The notes below the pieces were generated by a model. It made no database searches, had not been told where the DNA came from, and was given only the letters and a program-made list of their open reading frames with translations. From Climacteris rufus (Eukaryota > Chordata > Aves > Passeriformes > Climacteridae): a stretch of DNA of 64,000 nucleotides. Positions within the stretch are counted from its first letter, which is position 1. Every line of letters starts with the position of its first letter. The stretch is from NCBI GenBank assembly GCA_013398175.1, contig VZRZ01000586.1, forward strand, positions 434,001-498,000, given 5' to 3'. The translations under genes and the position numbers were made by a program. Below, one piece after another: positions 1-10,100 of the stretch.

Positions 1-1135
1 ATGTTTATGTCACATGAACATGTTTAGACAAATATATGAAGAAGATAGTTTGGGATAGGACAGGGTGTCCTGATGCTTACTGACATATTTCTATCAGGTT
101 TATTAATAGGTGGGAAGGAGGGTTACTTCTGGCATAAAATGAAATAAATCTGCTTACTATAAAAGAGGGAGAACCCATCAATGAGCAGAAATTGTCTGAC
201 ATATGCATTTCCTCAATAATTTTCTCAGTTGCTGTTCACACATTATTGAAATTAATTCACTGTATTGTTTCTCTTTCATTTTCCCCATTACCTTTTAAGC
301 CAATATTCTCACATAAATTTTCTAATAATGTACTTCCATTAATTTAATTTCTTTTTACCTCATTTACACCTCTGTAAATATTTTCAAGTTAGCAGAAGCA
401 CAAACGAAAGTTATTTGTGTTTCTTTTTTACTTAATGGACTAATCAGTTCAGTACAATGTACCTGAGCTGAGCTGAACTTGGGACAAAACTAGAAATTAC
501 ATTAACCACTTTTCAAGACTGAAAAGCAACTGGAAAGCCTTATACTGAACTCCCTTCAGCCATGACCATTACTTTCAAGACCAACTGTCCTATTGTTCAT
601 AAAATTACTTGTAGAGCTCTCCAGGAAGTTTCTTCATGGCTGTGTGTCTCTACCCCAGCCAAAACAAGCACAGGGGGTATATCCCCTGTACAGGGATTAC
701 AGTATGCATACAGATACCTTTGCAGTAACACTTAGGATACCTGGATGTCAGCAGCTTGTCAATCTTTACAAATTTAGGCATCAATTCTATGGATTCACCT
801 TGACTTTTTAATACCTTATTTTCAGTATTTTAATAAATAGAATGACCTCAAGCTAGGATTTAGCTTTTCTTCACTGAAGCCAGCAATTCCTTCTGCAACA
901 ATATTGAAGTCATCAGGTAAACCAAGGGCCAAATTGACTAAGAAATTGGGAATTTAAGACCCACTTACAATAAATAAAAATTAATGGAATAAATAATCAA
1001 CCATATTTACAGACTTCTTGTTCCAATTCAGTTGATGCTGTGAAGCCAACTATATTAACTTTCTTGAACATACTGTTTTTTCTTTGTGGATGACTTTTCA
1101 ATTCACTGTTACCAAGCCTATGAAAACAGTCTGAG
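1..1135. other. AT-rich upstream flank, no gene seen
   Basis: AT-rich sequence with many short A and T runs. No reading frame longer than about 72 codons, no recognisable exon and no repeat I can name. It lies 5' of the PARP8 CpG island and is best read as intergenic flank. Confidence 0.6.
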
Positions 1136-1861
1136 TGTTATCGTTTGAGATAACAGCCGGGGGGAACCCCCTCCAAAAGAGAAGGAGGTTTCACCAGCCC
1201 CTCCCCTTATTAGGTCCGGAAAGGAATTTCTTGGAAGAAAGTGAAAAAAACCCTGTTTATTCACACACAATATGCATGCAGACACAGCAAAGATAAAAAA
1301 AACAAATTAATGATATCAGATAATAAATTCCCAAAAGGGAAAAACGTCAGCAGAAAAGTCCCAGAGTCCCTTCTGTCTGCTTAGTCTCCCTGAGCTGGGG
1401 TCCCGGCACAAGCTGCACCAGGCCTCCCTAGGCCCGGGAGGGGAGGTGTCCCTCTGATGATTGATAATTCCAGAGTCCCTTCCAGGTAACCATACAGGTC
1501 CAAGGANGGAGAGGGGAAAAAACCCCAGTAACAGCGGCAGCGGCAGCAGCAAGAAGGAATGCCGGGGGAGTTGTCCACCTTATAAAACAGTTCCACTGTG
1601 CAGCGATCTGTTCTTTTTGTCCCGTGTGGAAACATAACCTTCTATTAAGGCTCCACTGACGATATGCATACAATATTGTGGGAAAATGATACAGTCATCC
1701 CAAGACAGAACCTTAAAAAGACAGTCAAGAATTGTGCTAATTGACATGACACTGAGAAGAACCCTGTGGTTAGAATAAGCTGTAAGCAAAACTGTCAGCA
1801 TAAATGTCCTGTAACTAGCTAATAACCTCCCCCTTTCCCAATCCACCTGGGAGGGATAACA
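1136..1861 (-). mobile_element. Solo LTR of an endogenous retrovirus (probable), minus orientation
   Basis: Read on the minus strand this block has LTR architecture. It begins TGTTATCC at 1861 and ends GATAACA at 1136, so the termini are TG...CA. A TATA-like TTTTATAAGG lies near 1580-1590, and an AATAAA (in GAATAAACAGG) near 1255-1262 is followed by about 120 bases of U5-like sequence. The right terminal heptamer is also part of a small hairpin at 1136-1155 (7-base arms, 6-base loop). The general pattern resembles passerine retroviral LTRs, from memory only. I see no matching target-site duplication, no internal gag/pol region and no second LTR, so the left boundary is uncertain; similar sequence could extend to about 1960. 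One N lies at 1507. A 126-codon minus-strand frame at 1580-1960 is taken as chance. Confidence 0.6.
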
Positions 1862-2128
1862 CAGACCTTTCACTACAAGGTTCAGGACCAAAACCCCACC
1901 AGAATAAATCAAGTTCTGATTAAATTTTCTAATGATAATTAAAAAGAAGGCAGCAAACATGGCTGCTGATATTCTAGCTGGAATAGTTAGAAAAATACCT
2001 TTAAAAAAGCATCACTTCTTAACCAAGCTTGCACCTCTTGACAGAATGACAGTGTCTTACCGTATTATACTGTATTTCTGACTACACTGACAATTTCTGT
2101 ATCCTGCCTTGGAAAAGTCTTGCTGAGT
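1862..2128. other. Flank between LTR and CR1 fragment, no gene
   Basis: AT-rich sequence directly left of the LTR in its own orientation. It may include more retroviral sequence up to about 1960; otherwise nothing recognisable. Confidence 0.4.
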
Positions 2129-2208
2129 AGAATCACAGAACCATAGAACAGTTTGGCTTAGAAGGGACCTTGAAGATCATCTAGTTCTAAACCTCCTGCC
2201 ATGGGTTC
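2129..2208 (-). mobile_element. CR1 LINE 3' tail fragment
   Basis: On the + strand this reads as the reverse complement of an avian CR1 3' end: AATCACAGAACCATAGAA, then GAAGGGACCTTGAAGATCAT and a CTAGTTC-like segment. Only about 80 bases remain, so it is a heavily 5'-truncated copy. The match to CR1 is by recognition of the conserved tail; the subfamily is not assigned. Confidence 0.85.
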
Positions 2209-3029
2209 CAGTACAACTTGCTTATATAAAACTGTTATCTCCTGCTGAAAAGCATTAGCCAGGTGTTCCTTGTTACCAAAGCAGAAGGGAAAAAGTATAA
2301 GCTTTTACGGTAAACAAATCTATTCCTAAGCATATGCAAGTTTTATCTCAGGACATATTAGCATGAAAAGCAATCTTGTACAGTTTCCACACTGAAAACT
2401 TATCTGGAAATCTCCCTTCAAACATAAATTATTTCCTTAAGACGCAAGAAGTCATTATCACGTGATGGATTTTAAGTTCTGTTCTGTTCCCTCCTACAGA
2501 CAGGGAAACTTACGAAGTTTTTTAATATTTCATAAAAATACTGTTTGTTTTCCATGTTTGAAATCAATAATACGTAATTAATACAGACTTGCTAAATGAA
2601 AAGAACACATGAATGAGCTAAAGAGTGAATAATCCATAGAAGCTGTTTGGAGCTGGCTGAATACATAAAAACTGAATTTTGTAAAGATTCTTTTAATGGT
2701 GTAATCAAACCTGTTTCTACTGCCTTCAGAGCTAGTTTTATTCATTATAAGCATTGCACTTGGATGAAAAAGTACTTGGTTTTGCGGACTTGATGATTCC
2801 TTGCGAGTTACGTTACAGTCATTACTTGTTCTGGACTAATGCCCCAAGCCTGTAGCCTGATGAACGCCCGCTGCTAGGCACTATACTGATTGCCCGAGCG
2901 CTCTCCCGCAGCCCTTATGTCTGAGAGACAGTTTTGCTGGAGAATGAGAGGAGAGGGGCGCGATTAACAACACGGTGCTCGCAGAGAGGCTCCAAATCCT
3001 CCTTTTACTGCTTCCATGGGCACCCACAC
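2209..3029. other. Upstream flank grading into CpG island
   Basis: AT-rich until about 2820, then GC and CpG content rise towards 3030. No exon or repeat is recognised. The right part (about 2860 onward) may hold distal promoter elements of PARP8. Confidence 0.5.
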
Positions 3030-3157
3030 CCGTCGACAGGTTGGAGGCAGAGGCCGGCGGGAACGGCACTCGGCAAAGGGTGGGCTGCCGGGCTGTCCTG
3101 CCCGGGAGCGGCCGGGCACAGCCCAGCCCGCGGTGCCGGCCAGGAGCGCAGCGCCGG

Positions 3158-4004
3158 NNNNNNNNNNNNNNNNNNNNNNNNNNNNNNNNNNNNNNNNNNN
3201 NNNNNNNNNNNNNNNNNNNNNNNNNNNNNNNNNNNNNNNNNNNNNNNNNNNNNNNNNNNNNNNNNNNNNNNNNNNNNNNNNNNNNNNNNNNNNNNNNNNN
3301 NNNNNNNNNNNNNNNNNNNNNNNNNNNNNNNNNNNNNNNNNNNNNNNNNNNNNNNNNNNNNNNNNNNNNNNNNNNNNNNNNNNNNNNNNNNNNNNNNNNN
3401 NNNNNNNNNNNNNNNNNNNNNNNNNNNNNNNNNNNNNNNNNNNNNNNNNNNNNNNNNNNNNNNNNNNNNNNNNNNNNNNNNNNNNNNNNNNNNNNNNNNN
3501 NNNNNNNNNNNNNNNNNNNNNNNNNNNNNNNNNNNNNNNNNNNNNNNNNNNNNNNNNNNNNNNNNNNNNNNNNNNNNNNNNNNNNNNNNNNNNNNNNNNN
3601 NNNNNNNNNNNNNNNNNNNNNNNNNNNNNNNNNNNNNNNNNNNNNNNNNNNNNNNNNNNNNNNNNNNNNNNNNNNNNNNNNNNNNNNNNNNNNNNNNNNN
3701 NNNNNNNNNNNNNNNNNNNNNNNNNNNNNNNNNNNNNNNNNNNNNNNNNNNNNNNNNNNNNNNNNNNNNNNNNNNNNNNNNNNNNNNNNNNNNNNNNNNN
3801 NNNNNNNNNNNNNNNNNNNNNNNNNNNNNNNNNNNNNNNNNNNNNNNNNNNNNNNNNNNNNNNNNNNNNNNNNNNNNNNNNNNNNNNNNNNNNNNNNNNN
3901 NNNNNNNNNNNNNNNNNNNNNNNNNNNNNNNNNNNNNNNNNNNNNNNNNNNNNNNNNNNNNNNNNNNNNNNNNNNNNNNNNNNNNNNNNNNNNNNNNNNN
4001 NNNN
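3158..4004. other. Assembly gap (847 N)
   Basis: A continuous run of N inside the CpG island. Open frames that run across it are artefacts. A second small gap (3 N) lies at 4307-4309 in intron 1, and a single N at 1507. Confidence 1.
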
Positions 4005-4066
4005 GCGCGGGGGGTGGTGTGGTGTGGAAATAAAGGCTGCTATTTTTTTCCCCTGGGATTTATTTC

Positions 4067-4157
4067 ATGGGGATGTGTTCAAGACAAGAGAGGATTCAGA
4101 AGGATATTGACGTTGTGATCCAAAAGTGCAAGGCGGAAAAGGACTGCCTGTTTGCAG
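4067..4157 (+). CDS. PARP8: PARP8 coding exon 1 (start codon)
   Basis: Encodes residues 1-30 plus the first base of codon 31 (phase-1 donor, CAG|GTGAGT, near consensus). The ATG at 4067 is chosen because an in-frame TAA lies 36 bases upstream and the product matches PARP8 from its first residue. Its context is weak at -3 (T) but has G at +4. A second in-frame ATG at 4073 (Met3) has G at -3 and T at +4, so either could be used. The peptide begins Met-Gly-Met-Cys followed by a basic/polar stretch and an amphipathic-looking IQKDIDVVIQK segment. Confidence 0.97.
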
Positions 4158-7100
4158 GTGAGTTTGTCCCCGGGCGCCAGGTTGGCGGCGCGGAAGCTCC
4201 CGTCGCCGCCGCCGCGCCCGCCCCAGACCTTGCTCCCGGCCGTGCCCGTGCCCTTCGCCGCCGTTCCCGGCCTCGGGGGCCGATCTCATACCCCGTCTTC
4301 CTGCTCNNNGCCGCACGCCGGACCGGGCGAATGTGGGTGCGCAGCCCGCGGCCGAGCGCAGCACGGTGGCTTTTCGCTACGCGGCTTTCCCCGGGCCACC
4401 GGGCTCCGCCGCCCTCGGGGCCTGCCCTGATCCCCGGCGCAGGGCCGGTGGCACATCCAGCCGCGAACGGCGCCCTTCCCGTGCGGACAGCCCGTGCCGC
4501 CCTCCCCCGGGGGCTGGCGGCGCCCCGGCCGTGCCGGTGCAGCGCCGCTGCGGTGCCGGTCGCGGTGAGCCGTGGCACGAGCCCGGCTGTCGGCTGCCTG
4601 TTGCCGCGTGTGACAGTGGAATTCCCTGCCGTTGCCATGGCACCGGCCACTTGTTGCGAGGGGCTGGGGGGGAGATGCTGCATTTCCTCTGGGTCACCCC
4701 GACTCCCCCTCCACGGCCCCCGTGTCGGGAGCTGAACGCTGGTCCCTAAAACCTCGGCAACTTCAGCCAAAATAAAGAGAGGTTGTAATAAAGCAGTTCT
4801 TTGTCTTTCAGATTTCAGGTACTCAGACTCCACCTTTACCTTCACCTATATTGGAGGCTCCAAAAGGTACTTTTTTTTTTACAGTAATGACTCCTTTCAT
4901 TTCCTGCTGGCAGTGGAATGCAGTGGTTTAATAACGTGTCGGGATTTCTGATTCCTTACCTTTTGCAAGAAGGATAATTAAGTCATCGGTCTTCGTGCAA
5001 ATGTAAACTGAGGAAATGTGAAGGGAGGTGAGCACAAAGGTGATCCTAGTTGCCACAGCCTTGTTACTCAGAGTCCTAGTCTGTGAAGCTTCACTGTCTT
5101 TGGTTTTTTTTCTTAAGTTATGTAGAGACATAGAATTTCTGCCATGTGTAAGCCTAGCAGAAACATAGCAAAGGCATCAGTGTATGGTGTAAAGTTCATT
5201 CATGTTAAAAAAACTGGGAAAAGTTAAGACTGTAATAACAAATAGGCCAAAATTCACATTGGCAGCTTACTTGTTTGCTTGAGAGCCATATTTGGTCCCA
5301 TGGCAGATGCAAAGCTGTCTGCAGTTGACCAAATTAAATTCCTGAGACATTAAATGAACTGCCAGTGTAACTTAGAAGGCTAAAAACATGTTTTATTGAA
5401 TGTTAGTTTAAATATTATTTAAGAGTGATTCCAGGTTTGTGGTTATAATGGATTGTGCATGTACACGTTTTCAAAATAGATTTCAGCATATCTTGTGCTT
5501 GTCAGTTTTCAAAAGGAAATTATGTGTGGAAACTTGAACACATTCTTTTCCTTTCCCTAATTGTTAGTTATCATTTGCTTAATAAGGCATTAAAAGTAAA
5601 GGCCATGTTGGTCTTTTTTAGCTGGATTTTTAAAATTAGATTTAGCAAGAAGTTTTGTATTTGTTTTTTGTTTCCTTTTTTAATTAATTCAATTTGTCTG
5701 GTCTCTTTGTCAGTTATTTTTCTTTCCCTGGGTACATCATGTTAAAGTACTGTATTCTTTTTTATTCTTTGCAAATGAACCTGTCAGTGCAGGCAGCACT
5801 CCCACAGCCGTCAGTGTTCCTCCTGTGCACGCTTTGGGATCTGGCTGTAGGACCAGACTCCCAGATGGTGCACAGGCTCCAGGATTGCTCAGAAAAATGT
5901 TTTCCCATCTCACTACCCTGCCACTTCATACTAAGAGAAAGGACAACTTCTGTCGTATTTAGTGGAGTAGTTCACCCAGTAGCTGAGAATCAGTGTATTT
6001 TTATGTTGCTTGTAGTATACTCTTGCCTTCAGTTTTTTAATATATGTTTTGTTTTGGTGTGGTTTTAAAAGATAATTATGAAAGAATTGATAAAGTAATG
6101 ACTAGTTAACAGATACTGTTTATGATATAACTAAAATGATTGGATTTGAAGGTTGCTGTGCACTATTCTGTAAACCAAATATCACAGCAAGAAAACAGGA
6201 AGTGAAACCTGTCTATTGTTTGCATTTTCTGAACTGAATACAGTAAAAAGCCTAAAGGCATAACTGATGGCAAATAAACTATTTTATCAATGTTGAAGCA
6301 AAGTGTTGGTACTCAATTAGAAATGGAAGAGGGCCTTACATCCTCTGTCCTTGAATTTTAACAGGGATCAGCATTTGCTTAGGAAATTGTTGACTGAAAA
6401 CCAGTCTCAGGACCTTGATGTTCCATACACAGTTGAGAAACTACCACAATGCTTACAGGAATTAGTGAGAGTGGGTTGTTCCTTAGAGCACACTCAAATT
6501 TCACTTTCGTTTTCTCTTTTTAAGGACATAGGGAAAGCATCCATTTGGATAAGGGTTTCACGTTCCCTTCATTCCCTGCTTGTTTGTGTTGTGATTTAGG
6601 AAGTTGTTTTGCAGTATTGTTGGTGTACAGTGATGTGCTGAGTGGCAGCCTTATGGCAGAAAGCTCTCATGTGAGGTGTGTAAAATAAAAACCCTAAGCC
6701 ATGACTAGTCAGAACAAAACTTCAGCTTCTTACATTAAAGGTGTGTGAGTGCTTTCTCCTTACAGAAGGTTCTCGTGGAGCAGCAGCTATACTGCAATGT
6801 GTGCACCATTTGGGCAAGTCTCCAGTACAGGGTCAACAGCAGTGGCTTGTACATGGTAACAGTTTAGGAGTGCACAAGGTCGTGCCAAGACCTTCTCTTT
6901 GGCCTTTGGGTATGAGTTTTTTCTTGTTGACGCTGCTGCAGCTGTGCACTTCCTGAGTGGTAACACCATTTTTTCACTATTACATTCAGGAATTGTCCCT
7001 AAATGACAAAACCTCTTTGAGACCATGGTCATGGACTCAGCAGCCAGTGGGCCATGTCCAGTTACTTCAGATACTCATCCCAATGACTTTTGTTTTTCCA

Positions 7101-10100
7101 GTCTACAGGAACACAAGGCAAAGGAGTGGATATTCATGTAATGATTGTTCAAACCAAGAAAAGATTTAAATGAGTAAGAGTAGAAATGGTATGTAAGGAA
7201 TATTATGTACTTTAGTACGCATTAGCCATGCCTGGAACTAAGTATTTTTCATGCTTTGTTTCCTTTAGATGTTTCTTTAGGTCAGTGTGTAATATGGCCT
7301 TGGTTTAGCCATAGTGGTTACATGGAAGAGCAAAAGCCCTTGAAAGAAGATATTCTGTTTGAGAAGCAGGGTTCTTTGGCAAGTGACAATACTAGCAAGT
7401 TAAACATCACTCTGGGTTTTCCTTAGCCTGCTGTAGTTGCCTCTATTGCCCATCATGTCCATTTACAAACCCAGAGCTAGACTCTCAGTACATAAGGGTA
7501 GGTCCATGGAAGTCAGTGTATCAGTATTATTTCAGTTATTATGAGGATGTAAGGTTTACTTGTGTTTTTTTACTTCAAACTGCTAAGTTTATCTGTGTGA
7601 GATTTTCTTCTTGGGACCAGCTTCTCAGACTTTATCGGATTTTTCCCGTGTTGCCTGGATTGATTGCACAGCCTGTTCCTGCACAAGTACTTTCAAATAT
7701 TGCGGTAGTCCATAAGAACACTGCAGATCCATCCAAATATATAGGCCTGATCCAGAGGGCATTCATTGTTGTTTCTTTGGAGAAAGAACTAACTTGTAAT
7801 CCCATAGTAAAGTAGTAGTAATTCAGTTAGTGCTCTTAGACTGTATTTCACTGCACTTTTTTTTTTCTTAATGCATTGTGTTCATACTTCCAAATTATTA
7901 GATCTGTTTGTCACTGCAGAAATGTGACCTGGTTTGGGAAGGTTGTAATTAGCAATTTTCTAGTGAAAGCACATCTTTGTGCATAGTGTGGGCACTAAAT
8001 CGCGGGCAGATTGTTTGTCAATTTAATAATTTTTAATTTCATTGTGAAAAAGCAATAAGTGGGTTGATTTCTTATAAAGAGAGGTGTTCAGTCAGGTGCT
8101 GTGACTGTGCAAGATTTGCTTTCTTTAACTATGTCTGGAAGGATGTAAAAAATTACTAGATTTTTATTTTTTTAAAATTTTTTTGCAGGATCTAAAATGG
8201 ATATTAAATTGTGAACATGCTGATTTCTCTATTTTTAAAAGAACCTCTAGTTTTCTCTTTCTGCCCCTGCATGAAATACAGCTTCTCCAGAAACCGTACA
8301 GACTGAGCAGATCTACTGATCTGTCATCTTTCAAATAAAAATGTGTGATGCCCTGAAGTTGTTTTCACTTTATATGTCATTTGACATGCTTTACATAGAA
8401 GCAGTGCTTGGTTGTCCTGAAAAAAAATGTTTCCTCTTTTTAGTATTTTTGTCACCCTGCTTTCTTTTTCCCTGAGGCTAAACAAGGACATCATATCAAT
8501 CCTGAAATACTTACTCATTCAAGTATGTTCTTAACTCTCATTGGCAGTGAAGGACAAAGACAGTAAGGTTGTGTGTGAGAACTAATAATGAGATCTAATA
8601 CTGTAGCATATTGTAAATAAACTACATAACACCTGAACACACAGACTAATTTTGCCAGCAAAGTTCTCATCTCCTGTTCACGCAGTGGATTCGTGTTCTG
8701 CATTCTGTACTTTAGCACTATGATTATAACCATGGCAATTCTGAAGAAGCAAGGAAATTTTGGTCTGAAGTATTTGTTTATTTTTGCTTAAAATAATGAC
8801 AGTTTATTATCTTACACTGTTTTGATTTTGAATACTTGTTTTTTTGTGTTTTTTTTGGGAGGTTATTATAGTATGAGAAATTCTCATGTAAACTGATGAG
8901 TTAATTCCCACCTCACTGTAGTAGCAAAGCATTTCACAGATAGGGATCTGTGCCACTGAAAGAGTCATTAAATTGCTTGTAACGTTATAGCTAGAGAGGA
9001 AAACCACTGTCTGAAGTTCTAGCACATTATATGTGCAAGATGTTTGAACTACTTGACGATAAATAGATACAGATAACCTTTCTCTTCCCTTTTGCGTTAT
9101 GCTCTGTTGCTGCTTATGTGAATTTATAAAACTGCCTACACAAGAGATTCCATTTGGTGAAGAATTTTGAAATTCTGGTGTAACTCACATAAAACTGGAG
9201 TGTTCAGTACAAAAAGTTGGGAAGAAAAATGGGTTTGGGATAAATGATATGTGTCTTAATATTGATGTTCAATTTATATAAAATGTAGGGAAAAAAGAGA
9301 AAGCTGAAAAACAGTTGTTAAACTAAAGCATACAATTGTGTCCGTTAGAAAATACCAAAATGGAACACTTTTCTGATTGTATTTGTTTTATTTCCAAAAT
9401 CATCTAGTTTAAGACCAGTGTTTTTTGGATTGGTTAGTTTTAACCCAGCGCCTCTGTCAGGTGTATTACATGGCAGTGTGCTTAGTTGCTGTGCAAGGAT
9501 TGGGAAGGGAAGGTTGGACTGTTCCTTTTGGAAGCAGTGGTAGCTTATGGAAGATGAAAGTGTTCATGAAAATATGACTTAAGAAGATGAAAATAGGATT
9601 TTAATGGAATCCATTCCCCTGAATGGTTTTAGTTTAGGTGTAATCAGTTTTATGCAGAGCCTTGGAAGGGTTGGTGCAAGTACAGCTCATTCTTGTTGCT
9701 GATGGCTGTGTGTAATGTTATGTTCAGGGATGACATTCCTGAAATCTACTTCTATTACACTAAGAGAAGGGTGAAAACTACATACAGAGGTAGTGCCTAG
9801 CCATCTGTTTATTCATATTTCAAAATACCTGGAAGTTTCTACATCAGCTTTTAATTTTAACTTTCCTATCAAATATGGCTTAACACTTTTTGTTGTTGCT
9901 ACACCATTTCCTGCCATTTCCTACATCATTTCCATGAAAGTCTGTGGTATGAGACAGGAATCTAGTTAAGATATAACATGGCAAGAATTGTGATTTTCAT
10001 TTCTTCACTAAAGATTCTGTAGATGAAGTTATGTTGAATACAGCCTTGGGTACATGGAAAAAGCAGTTTTGTATCAGGTGTTACTAAGGTTTCAAAATCT

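Larger units (their letters stand above)
3030..4640 (+). promoter_or_regulatory. PARP8: CpG island, presumed PARP8 promoter and 5' UTR region
   Basis: CpG dinucleotides are dense at 3045-3157 and again from 4005 to about 4640, in sharp contrast to the AT-rich flanks. The island surrounds the first coding exon, the usual arrangement for a broadly expressed vertebrate gene. The transcription start and most of the 5' UTR are probably inside the assembly gap at 3158-4004. No TATA box is visible in the sequenced part. The last bases before the ATG are T/C-rich and contain no splice acceptor, so the start codon exon is probably the first exon. Confidence 0.8.

Noticed and set aside
1580..1960. 126-codon minus-strand frame
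   Set aside because: Falls in the LTR and its flank, shows no similarity to a known protein, and LTRs of this type do not usually code.
2934..4118. Very long + strand open frames of 352-394 codons
   Set aside because: They run through the 847-base N gap, which contains no stop codons by construction. The residues on either side are GC-rich noise.
4067..4735. 222-codon frame starting at the PARP8 ATG
   Set aside because: Only the first 30 codons are PARP8. After 4157 it reads through a consensus GTGAGT donor into GC-rich intron 1.
4096..4845. 249-codon minus-strand frame over exon 1, intron 1 and exon 2
   Set aside because: A mirror of GC-rich sequence and of PARP8 coding strand; no recognisable domain, and it contains N positions.
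6351..6599. Possible extra exon (acceptor-like AACAG followed by QHLLRKLLTENQSQDLDV...)
   Set aside because: No matching donor in frame and no PARP8 segment corresponds to it; exon 2 to exon 3 phases join perfectly without it.
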